Positions 54,779 to 64,000 of a DNA stretch of 64,000 nucleotides are shown here, piece by piece; within the stretch, counting starts at the first letter, position 1; every line of letters begins with the position of its first letter. The translations under genes were made by a program, and so were the position numbers. Origin of the DNA: Chroococcus sp. FPU101 (GTDB lineage: Bacteria > Cyanobacteriota > Cyanobacteriia > Cyanobacteriales > Microcystaceae). The stretch lies in NCBI RefSeq assembly GCF_017312365.1, contig NZ_BLJI01000014.1:48206-112205 (forward strand), written 5' to 3'. The notes below the pieces were generated by a model. It had not been told where the DNA came from. It saw nothing but the letters and a program-made list of their open reading frames with translations, and did no database searches.

Positions 54779-55324
54779 ATGTTAAAAAATCGTTCAAGAA
54801 AACGATTATTTCTTTTTCTGACATCTTTTAATTTTTCTTTCGCTATAATGATGGCTGTCGCTCAAGACAAATTAACTGAACAATTTAAAGTTACCATTAA
54901 TGGTATTGGTTCAATTCAAGTCGGAATGACACCGCAAAAAGCATCTCAAGCGAGTGGTATTGCGATCGTTCCTTTGGGGAAAGATCCTCAATGTGTTTAC
55001 TATCAACCCAAGGAACAACCGAAAGATATTGGGTTTATGGTAAATAATGGAACGATTTCAAGAATAGATATTAGAAATTCTCAAATTACGACACGAAGTG
55101 GTGCCAAAATTGGAGATACTGAAGCGAGAATTAAGTCTCTTTATCCAGGACAAATTGAAGTAACACCACATAAATATGTGCCAAATGGTCATTATCTAAC
55201 CTTTATCCCAAAAGATGCAGCCGACAAAAATTATCGTGTTATTTTTGAAACTGATGGCAAACGGGTTACGCGATATCGTTCGGGTAAACTGCCTGAAGTA
55301 GCATGGGTTGAGGGTTGTTCATAA
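54779..55324 (+). CDS. Secreted protein of unknown function
   Basis: 181 residues. Signal peptide with a long basic start (MLKNRSRKRLFLFLTSFNF) and hydrophobic core to about residue 27 (cleavage near VAQ). Mature domain has ITGIGSIQVGMT-like opening (INGIGSIQVGMTPQKA), one internal Cys pair (DPQCVYY and EGCS), IGDTEARIKSLYPGQIEVTPHKY and GHYLTFIP. Similar small exported domains occur in proteobacteria and cyanobacteria, but no function is known to me. A disulfide between the two cysteines is likely. Confidence 0.7.
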   Translation: MLKNRSRKRLFLFLTSFNFSFAIMMAVAQDKLTEQFKVTINGIGSIQVGMTPQKASQASGIAIVPLGKDPQCVYYQPKEQPKDIGFMVNNGTISRIDIRNSQITTRSGAKIGDTEARIKSLYPGQIEVTPHKYVPNGHYLTFIPKDAADKNYRVIFETDGKRVTRYRSGKLPEVAWVEGCS

Positions 55325-55420
55325 GTCAAGCCTTTTGCTCTGGTGTCCATTGAATTTCGAGAAAAATTCGACCTCTACGAACAATTTTTTTAGAAGATAA
55401 TTGAGTTATAATTTTTGATT

Positions 55421-56707
55421 CTATGCTTGCTTAGATTGATTAGAATTAAGTTTTTTGACATCAATGCTGTTTGAATTTTCACTTGCTGCTAATTGATTGG
55501 CAATTTTTTCTAAATCAACTCCTGTGGTTTGTTTGAGTTGTTCCATAAAAGAAGCTATTTTAGCAATATTATTACCATTACTGCCATCAACTACAGTAAC
55601 ATTTTGTATTTCTACTTCGGGAACACTTTCAGCCATTAGTTTTAAGAGAATTTCTAATTTTTGGAAAAGAAAGATCTCTTTAGCATTATTTCCCGCAGCT
55701 TTCCAAGATTCGGCTAATTTTTTCGCGCCTTCTGCTCGTGCTTTTCCTTCTTCAATAATTTTAGCCGCATCCCCTTGTGCTTGAGCAATTGCTTGTTTAC
55801 AATTTGCTTCAGCAGGAGCAATCACATCAGCTTGTAATTGTTGTTCAACTTGTTTAATTCGTTCGCGTTGTACTCCTACATCTGCCTGCACTTTTGTTAG
55901 TTCTACCATGACTAAAGATTCGACTTCTGCGACCATTGCAACTCGTTTGGTTTGAGCGTCTCGAACTCGTTTTGTAGCATCAGCTTTTGTGATTTCTAAA
56001 TCTTTTTGTATTCTTCTCAAAGAGGTTATTCTTTTATTGGCTGAGTCTTTAATCACTGATGTAGATTTAGCTTTAGCTTCAGCTATTCTCGCATCTCTAA
56101 ATAATTCTGATTGCTGCTTTCGTCCAATTGAATCTAAATACTTGACATCATCATAAATTTTTTGAATTTGTAATCCGTCTAACACTAATCCTAATTTTTC
56201 TAAATCATCTTCGGCTTCTTCTAATAAATGTTGAGCGAAAGCGATTTTATCTTCGTTTGCTTGTTCTGGAGTTAAACTCGCTAAAACTCCTCTTAAATTG
56301 CCTTCTAATGTTTCTTTTGCTAAGTCTTCAATTTCTTTTCTTTTTTTCCCTAATAATCTCTCAATCGCGTTGTGTATTGTGGGTTCTTCGCCAGCAATCT
56401 TGATATTAGCAACTCCTTCAACCGTTAGCGGTACTCCCCCTTTTGTATAAGCATTGACGACTTTTAATTCAATGATTATATTCGTCAAATCCATCTTAAA
56501 AACTTCTTCGATTAAAGGAACTTTAATACTACTACCACCTTTGACTAATCGATAGCCGACGGTACGTTTATCTGATGTTTTTTGTCTACTTCCTGCAAAA
56601 ATCAATACTTCACTCGGTTGACAAATATGATAGTAATTCTTAATAATTAGGGCGGCTGCACCTGTTCCTAAGCCAAAAATCCCTAATAAAATTGCTATAA
56701 CATCCAT
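55421..56707 (-). CDS. Flotillin-like SPFH protein 2
   Basis: 428 residues. An N-terminal membrane segment (about 3-22), an SPFH domain (about 40-230; YRLVKGGSSIKVP, GVANIKIAG, LRGVLASLTPEQANEDKIAF) and a long coiled coil with Ala/Glu repeats (about 210-330: ARIAEAKAKS, AEANCKQAIAQAQGD, ARAEGAKKLAESWK). Third gene of the nfeD-SPFH-SPFH operon (14 bases from the preceding one). Flotillins organise membrane microdomains; here likely with its paralogue. Confidence 0.87.
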   Translation of the reverse strand: MDVIAILLGIFGLGTGAAALIIKNYYHICQPSEVLIFAGSRQKTSDKRTVGYRLVKGGSSIKVPLIEEVFKMDLTNIIIELKVVNAYTKGGVPLTVEGVANIKIAGEEPTIHNAIERLLGKKRKEIEDLAKETLEGNLRGVLASLTPEQANEDKIAFAQHLLEEAEDDLEKLGLVLDGLQIQKIYDDVKYLDSIGRKQQSELFRDARIAEAKAKSTSVIKDSANKRITSLRRIQKDLEITKADATKRVRDAQTKRVAMVAEVESLVMVELTKVQADVGVQRERIKQVEQQLQADVIAPAEANCKQAIAQAQGDAAKIIEEGKARAEGAKKLAESWKAAGNNAKEIFLFQKLEILLKLMAESVPEVEIQNVTVVDGSNGNNIAKIASFMEQLKQTTGVDLEKIANQLAASENSNSIDVKKLNSNQSKQA

Positions 56708-56721
56708 ATTTTTTACCTTAA

Positions 56722-58110
56722 TTAAATATTAGTTTTATGACCGTTATTATTCGCATTATTGTTTTGTTGTGTGAGAATTCCTACAACATCAACACCCAAT
56801 GTATTTTTAACACTATTCAAAAATTGATTAACGATTTCAGGATAAACTTTGACAAGACTTGAAATCGATTTGCCATCGCCATTATCAATAACTTGTATTT
56901 CATTAAGATACAAATTTTTAGGAACTTGAACGGCTTCTTTAAGTATTGTTTCTAATTGTTGAATCAAGAATATTTCAGAGGCACTATTACCCGTTTCTTG
57001 CCAAACTTGTGAGAGAATTTCATTTACTAAAGCTTCGGCTTTGGCATTTTCGGCTAAAATTGCAGCTTCTCCTTGTGCTTTTAAAGTTTGAGCTTGCCGT
57101 TGAGCATTGGCGGGTAAAACTTGTTCGGCTTCTAATCTTAACCGTTCTAATTCGGCGCGAATGGCTTGCAATTGTTGTTCTAATTTTGCTCGTTTTTCTT
57201 TGGCTGCTGCTATGGTGATTTCTTCTTCAGATTTTGCTTGTTGTTCGAGTTGTGCTTTAATTTTTCTTAGGTCGTTTTCTTGCTCTAAAACAATAATTTT
57301 ATCTTGTGTTTTTGCGACTTCTGAAAGTTCCTCGCATTCGGCTTCAATTTGTTCGGCTTTATTTCTTGCATCAGATTCGGCAATTTCTGCATCTTTAATG
57401 ACTAAAGCGATTTGTTCTCGACTTAAGGAGTTTAAATAACCCACATCATCGGAGACATTTTGTATTTTTAAAGTGTCAATTTCTAAGCCTAATTTCATTA
57501 AGTCACGTCGAACATCTGAGGTAATTCGTTCAGCAAATTGTAGCCGATCTTCATTCACTTGTTCAGGAGTTAGTGTAGCGACAACACCTCTAAGATTTCC
57601 TTCTAATGTTTCTCTAGCAACTCGACTAATCTCAGAACGATCGCGGTCTAAAAATCTTTCAATTGCATTACCCACTATTTCGGGATTACTTGATATTTTT
57701 ACATTAGCGATCGCATGAATATTTAAAGGTGTTCCTCCTCTAGCATATGCGTTCCTAATTTCAATGCGAATAGGCATTGTTGTGACATTCATTCTTTTAA
57801 TTGTTTCTAAGATAGGAATTCTGATCGCTCTCCCACCAGTAACAACTCGATATCCTACTTCTTGACCTTTTTTAGTTTTGTGTTTTCGTCCTGCTAGAAT
57901 CACAACTTCATTTGGTTTACAAATACATAAAAATGATTTAAAAAACCAAGCCACTAATATAGAAAAAAATATGATTAATGCTATCGTAAAGGAACCGCTT
58001 TTCATTGCTTGTGGGATTAAAAGCAAATGATAGTCAGGCGGCGTTATTTGTGTAATATTAGATTGCTCTGTATAATTTTTTTGATTTAAGACAGTTAGTT
58101 TAGTGGTCAT
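56722..58110 (-). CDS. Flotillin-like SPFH protein 1
   Basis: 462 residues. Membrane helix at about 38-58 (FTIALIIFFSILVAWFF), SPFH domain (about 70-255; YRVVTGGRAIRIP, HAIANVKISS, LRGVVATLTPEQVNEDRLQF) and an extended coiled coil with EAD/EQ-rich repeats (about 245-375). Paralogue of the next gene, sharing SPFH core. An extra 30-residue stretch precedes the helix (start MTTKLTVLNQKN); a later start is possible. Between NfeD gene and the second SPFH gene, one transcript. Confidence 0.87.
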   Translation of the reverse strand: MTTKLTVLNQKNYTEQSNITQITPPDYHLLLIPQAMKSGSFTIALIIFFSILVAWFFKSFLCICKPNEVVILAGRKHKTKKGQEVGYRVVTGGRAIRIPILETIKRMNVTTMPIRIEIRNAYARGGTPLNIHAIANVKISSNPEIVGNAIERFLDRDRSEISRVARETLEGNLRGVVATLTPEQVNEDRLQFAERITSDVRRDLMKLGLEIDTLKIQNVSDDVGYLNSLSREQIALVIKDAEIAESDARNKAEQIEAECEELSEVAKTQDKIIVLEQENDLRKIKAQLEQQAKSEEEITIAAAKEKRAKLEQQLQAIRAELERLRLEAEQVLPANAQRQAQTLKAQGEAAILAENAKAEALVNEILSQVWQETGNSASEIFLIQQLETILKEAVQVPKNLYLNEIQVIDNGDGKSISSLVKVYPEIVNQFLNSVKNTLGVDVVGILTQQNNNANNNGHKTNI

Positions 58111-58128
58111 TGATTAGTCTACCTTCAA

Positions 58129-58473
58129 TTAATGATTATTCATCAATTCATCAGTTAAATAACTTAGTGGAACGACTTGCACTTTATTTTCATTGGCTTC
58201 AATAATAATTACTTCTTCACATACTTTAAAATGATGCTCTAGGCTGGATAAAGCGACAATATCAACTAATGCACCTTTAACCTTAACTCTAATTTTTCCT
58301 TTAGTATTATGATCAAAGGGAATTTCAACGACTCCACTTAAACCGATCAGTTGTTCTGGACTGATTAGGCTATTACTGCGATTCATTTGAATCAGTAAAA
58401 CGATCAACGTTCCTAAAAGTATGCCCAAACCGATACAAATAGCCGCAATTTTCAATAATTCTTGTTGTGTCAT
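58129..58473 (-). CDS. NfeD-like membrane protein
   Basis: 114 residues. One membrane helix (about 8-28) and an OB-fold domain (about 40-105) of the NfeD C-terminal type (GLSGVVEIPFDHNTKGKIRVKV, ALSSLEHHFKVCEEVII). NfeD genes regularly stand beside flotillin genes, as here (18 bases to the next). It probably helps place flotillins in the membrane. No protease domain (short form). Confidence 0.83.
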   Translation of the reverse strand: MTQQELLKIAAICIGLGILLGTLIVLLIQMNRSNSLISPEQLIGLSGVVEIPFDHNTKGKIRVKVKGALVDIVALSSLEHHFKVCEEVIIIEANENKVQVVPLSYLTDELMNNH

Positions 58474-58936
58474 TGAGGATTAATTTAAAAATAGTAGAAA
58501 ATCCGTTAATCATTTATTTAAAAATCTAATAATTTATTTATTATTATATTAATTTAATTATAAATTGTGGAGACATTTAACAAAAATTAACGGCTTTTTA
58601 AAAATATTTTAATTCTTTAAACATTTTTCATCTTTAAAAATGAGTAATATGAGTTTTAGGTTATTGTCTACATACTTTAATGGATGACTGTTCTAAGTAC
58701 AAAGACCTCTTACTTTGAATCGTAGCCTCAGATTTCAGTAGATAATAGGACAAAGCCTTATCGAAAACTCAGGTCACATTTGTAAAGACCTGCCATGGCG
58801 CGTCTCTGCCACAACACATTTGTACTTCATGGCGAATCTAGGATTAGACAAAAAATGGAAAAACTTTCATAATCTTTCGACAAAGAGGTGATAGATATAC
58901 AGGAGACTTCAAATCAGAGAGAAAGTTGGATTACAT
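58474..58936. other. Intergenic region with one palindromic repeat
   Basis: 463 AT-rich bases between divergent genes. Contains the palindrome at 58786-58805, a repeated CACATTTGTA (near 58775 and 58815) and GAGGTGATAG-type promoter-proximal DNA. No gene or known RNA recognised. Confidence 0.5.
58786..58805. repeat. GCCATGGC-centred palindrome
   Basis: AGACCTGCCATGGCGCGTCT, one mismatch and one G-T pair. It resembles the 'AGACGTGCCATGGCACGTCT' element that recurs between genes of many cyanobacteria. Confidence 0.55.
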
Positions 58937-59266
58937 ATGGATATAGAAACAGCCTTATATTTGTTTGACCGTGTCGTCTGTCAACAAACTGGTGCATCTC
59001 TCAATAATCTGCAAAAAGCGATTCTACGGGGAGCCTTACAAGGATGGACATATCAACAGATTAAAGAACAAGAAGTGTCAGCGCGTGGCTATGCCGTAAG
59101 TTATCTGGCACAGTATGTGGGTTATGAATTGTGGAAATTGCTCTCAAATGCCTTTAATAACGCGGGTCTTTTAAAACAAGGAGAAAAAGTCCGTAAATTT
59201 AATCTTTGGGAATACGCCGAACGAATTGCACAACGGGAACTTTTATCAAATCTCTATACAGCTTAA
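58937..59266 (+). CDS. vWA-MoxR-associated HTH-domain protein, stand-alone
   Basis: 109 residues. Matches the N-terminal helix-turn-helix module found before vWA/MoxR-associated proteins in cyanobacteria: MDIETALYLFDRVVCQQTG, LQKAILRGALQGWTYQQIKEQE, YAVSYLAQYVGYELWKLLS. Here only this module and a short tail (FNLWEYAERIAQRELLS) remain and no effector domain follows, although the frame looks intact. Could be a free regulator or a remnant. It is convergent with gpmA over a strong hairpin. Confidence 0.7.
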   Translation: MDIETALYLFDRVVCQQTGASLNNLQKAILRGALQGWTYQQIKEQEVSARGYAVSYLAQYVGYELWKLLSNAFNNAGLLKQGEKVRKFNLWEYAERIAQRELLSNLYTA

Positions 59267-59279
59267 ATCCCTCAGTAGC

Positions 59280-59322
59280 AGGTGTCAGGGTTCGATGACT
59301 TAGGATCTGACACCTCTTACTT
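59280..59322 (+). terminator. Hairpin between HTH gene and gpmA
   Basis: AGGTGTCAG (59280-59288) pairs with CTGACACCT (59307-59315), 9 bp, with an 18-base loop. T-rich DNA follows on both sides weakly; likely a bidirectional terminator of convergent genes. Confidence 0.6.
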
Positions 59323-59325
59323 TTA

Positions 59326-60027
59326 TTAAATCAGAATTTTTTTACTTGTTACCGTTCCTTTTTCATCTAAGTTATAGACAATTGGAACACCCGTAACCAG
59401 TTCTAAACTTGGAACCTGTTCAGGGGTTAAATTTTCTAATTGCATCATTAATGAGCGCAAAGAGTTACCATGTGCGGCGATTAGGATATGATTGCCCTGT
59501 TCAATATAAGGTAGAATTTTACTTTCATAAAAGACAGAAACTCTTTTTACGGTATCTTCTAGACTTTCGCCACCAGGGGGACGAGTATAGTAAGAACGTC
59601 GCCACTCTTGGACTTGTGCTGCACCAAATTTTTCAATGGTTTCTGCTTTGTTTAACCCTTGTAAATCGCCGTAATAGCGTTCATCTAGGGCTGCACTCGG
59701 AAAAATTGGGAGTTCTTCGTCAGGATTTCCTTGATATTTATTCCAACCGTGCCAGTCTGGATCATTAATATCATGTTGAATAATGGGGATCTTACCATTA
59801 CGAACACCCTCACATTCAGTTAAACAGATAATGGCGGTTTCGAGCGCACGAATTAAAAGACTTGTAAAACAAACATCGATCTTAATTTGCTCATCATCAA
59901 TTTTACAAGCTGCGATCATTGCTTCGGCGCGTCCCCGTTCACTCAGTGGTACATCCACCCATCCTGTAAACTTATTTGCTGCATTCCACAGACTATAGCC
60001 ATGACGTGTCAGGATTAGTTTTGACAT
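59326..60027 (-). CDS. gpmA: 2,3-bisphosphoglycerate-dependent phosphoglycerate mutase
   Basis: 233 residues. Histidine phosphatase fold: LTRHGYSLWN with the phosphorylated His near 9, ERYYGDLQGLNKAETIEKFG near 110, RRSYYTRPPGGES and AHGNSLRS with the second catalytic His near 184. Converts 3- to 2-phosphoglycerate. It lies 20 bases downstream of pyk on the same strand, so the last steps of glycolysis are in one operon. Confidence 0.95.
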   Translation of the reverse strand: MSKLILTRHGYSLWNAANKFTGWVDVPLSERGRAEAMIAACKIDDEQIKIDVCFTSLLIRALETAIICLTECEGVRNGKIPIIQHDINDPDWHGWNKYQGNPDEELPIFPSAALDERYYGDLQGLNKAETIEKFGAAQVQEWRRSYYTRPPGGESLEDTVKRVSVFYESKILPYIEQGNHILIAAHGNSLRSLMMQLENLTPEQVPSLELVTGVPIVYNLDEKGTVTSKKILI

Positions 60028-60047
60028 AAAGTTGGTTCCTCAAATCG

Positions 60048-61469
60048 TTAATTAATCGTGTGTATTTTGAGAAAATTCGTACTTTTAACTTTTCCGAAAG
60101 GAATTCCGCCTGTAATCAAAACTTTATCGCCAAATTTAACTAAATTACGCTCTTTTAATGAATTATCAACTAGCTTGACAATTTCTTCAAATGACTGAAT
60201 CTCAACATCTAACAAAACTGGAATCACTCCCCAAACCAAATTAAGTCGATGATAGACTCTTTGAGATGGTGTAATGGCAAAAACTGGCGCACTGGGACGC
60301 TCTTTGGAAACGAGAACAGCACTGTAACCGCTTGTGGTAAAAGTCGCAATACAGCGTAAATCTAGCGTTTCATCAATGGCGTTAAGTGCTTCTGAGATAG
60401 CATGAGTTTCGTCAGATTCTTCGGGGGGATTATTTTCAAAGACAACTTCTTTCTCAATATCCATCGCAATTTTCGCCAGCATCTCTACTGCTTTGATGGG
60501 ATAATCCCCAACCGCAGATTCACCCGATAACATGACTGCATCGGTACCATCAATAATGGCATTAGCGACATCACTCGCTTCTGCACGAGTTGGGCGAGGA
60601 TTTTTAATCATGCTTTCGAGCATTTGTGTCGCAGTAATGACGGGAATACATTTCATATTGCAAAGTTTGATAATTCGCTTTTGCAATAAAGGAACTCTTT
60701 CGGGACTAATTTCAACCCCTAAGTCTCCTCGTGCGACCATTAACCCATCGCATTCTGAAACAATTTCTTCGAGATGTTCTATCGCTTGCGGTTTTTCAAT
60801 TTTGGCAATGACACCGATATCTGTATGTCCTTTTTCGGTGAGCATGGCTTTCAGTATCCGAATATCTTCTGCTTTACGAACAAAACTTAAAGAAACCCAG
60901 TCAATACCTTGAGATAAGCCAAATTCAAGGTCTTGGATATCTTTTTCGGTCATTGAGGGTAAACGTAGATTTAGACTCGGTAGGTTAACCCCTTTACGAC
61001 TTTTGAGAATGCCACCATCAATGATTTTGCATTTAACTGCGGTTCCTTGGATATCTTCAACACATAATTCTAATAAACCATCATCTAATAAGATTTGTGT
61101 ACCTACCGTTGCCTCTTCGGCTAAAAAAGGATAATCAATGGATACGGTATTCGGTTGATTGTGATCGTCTTCAATGGGAACGAGAGTTAGATAATCCCCT
61201 TCTGTGAGGGTAATTTGTCCGTCGTTGAGTTGACCGACTCGAATTTTAGGCCCTTGGAGATCTTGAAGTAGTGTAATAGGTATATCAAGTTCATGAGATA
61301 CTTGACGTAATATGGCGATCGTCTGAGCATGATCATCATAGCTACCATGCGAGAAATTGAGCCGCGCTACATTCATTCCCGCTTCGACCATTTTTTTTAT
61401 CACTTCTGGAGAACGACTAGCAGGGCCAATGGTCGCAACGATTTTTGTCCGTTTAGTTAAGGGTTTCAT
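60048..61469 (-). CDS. pyk: Pyruvate kinase
   Basis: 473 residues, the short form without a C-terminal PEP-utiliser domain. [20 protein letters not shown] at the start, [20 protein letters not shown] near 227, [16 protein letters not shown] with metal site Glu/Asp, and [10 protein letters not shown] near 285. Makes pyruvate and ATP from PEP. First gene of the pyk-gpmA pair. Cyanobacteria often also have a long form elsewhere. Confidence 0.96.
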   Translation of the reverse strand: MKPLTKRTKIVATIGPASRSPEVIKKMVEAGMNVARLNFSHGSYDDHAQTIAILRQVSHELDIPITLLQDLQGPKIRVGQLNDGQITLTEGDYLTLVPIEDDHNQPNTVSIDYPFLAEEATVGTQILLDDGLLELCVEDIQGTAVKCKIIDGGILKSRKGVNLPSLNLRLPSMTEKDIQDLEFGLSQGIDWVSLSFVRKAEDIRILKAMLTEKGHTDIGVIAKIEKPQAIEHLEEIVSECDGLMVARGDLGVEISPERVPLLQKRIIKLCNMKCIPVITATQMLESMIKNPRPTRAEASDVANAIIDGTDAVMLSGESAVGDYPIKAVEMLAKIAMDIEKEVVFENNPPEESDETHAISEALNAIDETLDLRCIATFTTSGYSAVLVSKERPSAPVFAITPSQRVYHRLNLVWGVIPVLLDVEIQSFEEIVKLVDNSLKERNLVKFGDKVLITGGIPFGKVKSTNFLKIHTIN

Positions 61470-61782
61470 AAGACAAGTAGAAAAGAATTCCTAATCAGGT
61501 TTTTATTGTTAGTGTCATCATAATGATTTCAGGTTAAATCAGGATAAAGTGAATAGATTGTTACAATTTTTTAAACCAGTTCAGTAATTATTTAAGATTT
61601 CTTAGATTCAAAATTTAAGCATTTCTTTATGTTATGGCAGGTTTTGAGAAGATTAAAATTTAAGTTAAATCGTTGCTATCTCTATTTTTTTGAACTTTAA
61701 CACGAGAAAAACTCAAATTCAATTAAATTTTAGATTTCTTCAGCTTATTTTTAAATTAAACGGATTCTATTTAGTACTACAA
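61470..61782. other. Intergenic region between pyk and pta, nothing recognised
   Basis: AT-rich promoter region for divergent pyk and pta. A longer frame from TTG 61690 reaches into it but starts with low-complexity residues, so I keep it outside pta. Confidence 0.5.
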
Positions 61783-63873
61783 ATGGCTCAATCTCTTTTT
61801 ATTAGTACAACCGAAGATAATTGCGGTAAATCCCTAGTCGCTTTAGGAATTTTAGAATTAATTTTAAGAAAAACGACTAAAGTAGGTTTTTTTCGTCCCA
61901 TCATTCCTTCTGGCAATGGAAAAAGAGATGATGATATCGATTTGATTATTAATTATTTTGGGTTAAAACAAAACTACGATGAATCTTTTGGTTTAACCTC
62001 TAAACAAGTCAATGAACTCCTAGCCTATCAAAGTCTCGATGCTATTTTAGAAAAAATTATTAGTAAGTATAAACAATTAGAAACGAAATGTGATTTTATT
62101 CTGTGTGAGGATGCTGATTATTTAGGTGGCAGTTCTGCTTTTGAATTTGAACTTAATACAAAAATTGCTAAAAATTTAGGTTGTCCGATTTTGATTTTAG
62201 GAAGTGCTGAAGGAAAAAGTATCGAAGAAGCAATACATTTAGTCAGGATTTCATATGATGCCTATCAAAATGAAGATTGTCAAGTGATGGGTATTATTCT
62301 AAATAAAGCCTCACTCGAAGTGGTAGACGTTTTAAAAGAAAAACTGATTCAAGAATTACAAAAAAACGCACCGATTTTAGCCGTCATTCCTCAGAATAAT
62401 ACTTTAAGTAGTCCTAGTGTTAAAGATATTGTAGAACAACTCGGAGCCGAAGTTTTATATGGTCATCAACGCTTGAATAATTTAGCAACTCACTATTTAG
62501 TTGCAGCGATGCAAATGCAACACGCTATTACTAGAATTCAAGAAAATACATTAGTCATTACGCCAGGCGATCGCGGTGATATGATTATTGGTATGTTACA
62601 AGCACATCAATCGACCAATTACCCAAATTTAGCGGGAATTGTCCTATCAACAGGTTATAAACCAGAAGCCGCAATTGCATCTTTAATCGATGGTTTACGT
62701 GACGTGTTTCCGATTATATCAGTAGCTGAAGATACTTATACGACTGCGTCTTTAATTCACGATGTTTACTCAACAATTACAACAGAAAATGATGAAAAAA
62801 TAGCCTTGTGTATCCAAATGTTTTCTCAAGCTGTTGATTTAGAAAAATTAGAAACACAAATTCGGGATATTCAATTTACAGGAATGACCCCGAAGCGGTT
62901 TACTTATAATTTAGTTCAACAAGCCAAATTACAGAAAAAGCATATTGTACTTCCCGAAGGTACTGAACCTCGAATTTTACAAGCAACAGCTATTCTATTA
63001 GCACAAGATATTGTTCACGTTACTTTAATCGGGAAAAAAGAAGAGATTGCACAAGTTATTAATCGAGAAGGGATTCCGTTAGATATCGATACATTAAATA
63101 TTATCAATCCCGTTGAATCAGAAAAATTTGAGCAGTATGTTAATACCCTTTATGAACTTCGGAAAGGCAAAGGATTAACTCTAGAACTAGCCAGAGATTA
63201 CGCGCAAGATGTTTCCTATTTTGGTACATTAATGGTCTATCATGGTGATGCTGATGGGATGGTTTCAGGTGCCGTTCATACTACACAACATACGATTAGA
63301 CCTGCGTTACAAATTGTCAAAACATTACCTGGATTTTCTATCGTTTCTTCGGTATTCTTAATGTGTTTAGAAGATCGGGTTTTAGTGTATGGAGATTGTG
63401 CGGTTAATCCTAATCCGACAGCCGAACAATTAGCCGAAATTGCGATTACTTCAGCCGAAACAGCGATTCGTTTTGGAATTGAACCAAAAATTGCTTTATT
63501 ATCCTATTCTTCGGGTGCTTCAGGAAAAGGTGAAGAAGTCGAAAAAGTCCGAAAAGCGACGCAAATTGCCAAAGAAAGAAGACCAGATTTAAAAATAGAA
63601 GGCCCCATTCAATATGACGCAGCCGTTGATCCAGAAGTAGCCGCTCAAAAAATGCCAGGATCTCAAGTCGCAGGACAAGCAACTGTTTTTATTTTCCCCG
63701 ATTTAAACACAGGAAATAATACTTATAAAGCCGTTCAAAGAGAAACAGGAGCAATTGCGATCGGCCCCATTTTACAGGGTCTAAAAAAACCCGTCAATGA
63801 TTTAAGTCGTGGCTGTACGGTGCCTGATATTGTGAATACTGTTGTAATTACAGCCATTCAAGCACAAGATTAA
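61783..63873 (+). CDS. pta: Phosphate acetyltransferase
   Basis: 696 residues from the ATG at 61783 (MAQSLFISTTEDNCGKSLVA). Long type: N-terminal dethiobiotin-synthetase-like domain (about 1-215), DRTGG domain (about 225-330, GDRGDMIIG), C-terminal catalytic PTA domain (about 370-696; VLPEGTEPRILQA, DGMVSGAVHTT, SYSSGASGKG). It interconverts acetyl-CoA and acetyl phosphate; with acetate kinase it makes acetate in darkness. The longer frame back to 61690 has no family support. Confidence 0.96.
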   Translation: MAQSLFISTTEDNCGKSLVALGILELILRKTTKVGFFRPIIPSGNGKRDDDIDLIINYFGLKQNYDESFGLTSKQVNELLAYQSLDAILEKIISKYKQLETKCDFILCEDADYLGGSSAFEFELNTKIAKNLGCPILILGSAEGKSIEEAIHLVRISYDAYQNEDCQVMGIILNKASLEVVDVLKEKLIQELQKNAPILAVIPQNNTLSSPSVKDIVEQLGAEVLYGHQRLNNLATHYLVAAMQMQHAITRIQENTLVITPGDRGDMIIGMLQAHQSTNYPNLAGIVLSTGYKPEAAIASLIDGLRDVFPIISVAEDTYTTASLIHDVYSTITTENDEKIALCIQMFSQAVDLEKLETQIRDIQFTGMTPKRFTYNLVQQAKLQKKHIVLPEGTEPRILQATAILLAQDIVHVTLIGKKEEIAQVINREGIPLDIDTLNIINPVESEKFEQYVNTLYELRKGKGLTLELARDYAQDVSYFGTLMVYHGDADGMVSGAVHTTQHTIRPALQIVKTLPGFSIVSSVFLMCLEDRVLVYGDCAVNPNPTAEQLAEIAITSAETAIRFGIEPKIALLSYSSGASGKGEEVEKVRKATQIAKERRPDLKIEGPIQYDAAVDPEVAAQKMPGSQVAGQATVFIFPDLNTGNNTYKAVQRETGAIAIGPILQGLKKPVNDLSRGCTVPDIVNTVVITAIQAQD

Positions 63874-64000
63874 AAAATTTTCGATTAAGCTACTGCTAGG
63901 AAAGATTCATCTTTCACAGAGGTAAATATAATACAATCCCTCTCCACTCGGACTAAACACTACACGTTAACAAGTAGCAATAATACCAATTATTGAAAAA

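Noticed and set aside
61690..61782. Longer pta start
   Set aside because: TTG start, low-complexity N-terminus not typical of the family; ATG at 61783 gives the normal beginning.
1..64000. CRISPR array or prophage
   Set aside because: No regularly spaced repeats, cas genes or phage structural genes are visible.

Overview
The window is a 64 kb stretch of a low-GC cyanobacterial chromosome. Lineage markers are two psaK genes, ycf3, the cyanobacterial glucolipid synthase MgdA, a split DnaE carrying an N-intein half, DUF4079 and DUF3172 proteins, Rcp1-like signalling and recurrent HIP1 octamers (GCGATCGC). AT-rich intergenic DNA and gene content suggest a unicellular or colonial chroococcalean type, but I cannot name a species. 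Gene order is mostly housekeeping islands separated by accessory genes. I see no rRNA genes, prophage, CRISPR array or replication origin.

Layout. 0-5.7 kb: SbmA/BacA-like ABC exporter, a large cadherin-like surface protein with a glycosidase-like barrel, a phosphoribosyltransferase. 6-11.3 kb: DUF4079, ComEC, CHAD, two small secreted proteins. 11.4-16.2 kb: obg, L,D-transpeptidase, comF, psaK-trpF-psaK, tRNA-Ser(GCU). 16.2-19.6 kb: dnaE N-half with split intein and an apparent 1-nt frameshift, then a decayed VapBC-like pair. 19.7-28.4 kb: CPBP protease, desaturase/SDR fusion, mgdA, ycf3, gatC, DUF29, DnaJ, glmS, DUF3172. 28.5-35.4 kb: two SLC13-type permeases (the second behind a ydaO-type c-di-AMP riboswitch), exoD, hisA and a vanadium haloperoxidase. 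35.9-41.8 kb: a four-gene phosphorelay cluster without any output domain. 41.8-45.5 kb: Uma2, thioredoxin, SDR, ABM-like protein, a TnpB-only IS200/IS605-type element. 45.5-49.7 kb: a structured repeat region, a GalU-like gene, aroF with an elaborate leader, trpB, SUI1. 49.7-54.6 kb: an unknown membrane protein with a decayed partial copy, hicAB, DUF4926, pgi. 54.8-64 kb: secreted protein, NfeD/flotillin operon, vMAP-type HTH protein, gpmA-pyk and pta.

The most exciting element is the leader of the DAHP synthase gene (46650-47030). It encodes two successive short peptides packed with aromatic codons (one has Tyr-Tyr-Phe-Phe-Trp-Phe in a row). Each is followed by an intrinsic terminator and by an alternative pairing that would disable that terminator. 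This is the logic of ribosome-mediated attenuation, here in tandem. The DAHP synthase itself has only the catalytic barrel and lacks the N-terminal allosteric domain of related enzymes, so control may have moved from the protein to its mRNA leader. I recall no description of such a tandem aromatic attenuator in cyanobacteria, but I cannot search.

Other genes form functional groups: aroF, trpF and trpB in aromatic/tryptophan synthesis; gpmA-pyk, pgi and pta in glycolysis and overflow; psaK pair and ycf3 in photosystem I; mgdA in thylakoid lipid synthesis; comEC and comF in DNA uptake. The coordinates of starts have been moved from the longest reading frame where a Shine-Dalgarno sequence or family knowledge favours an internal ATG, and this is said in each entry.
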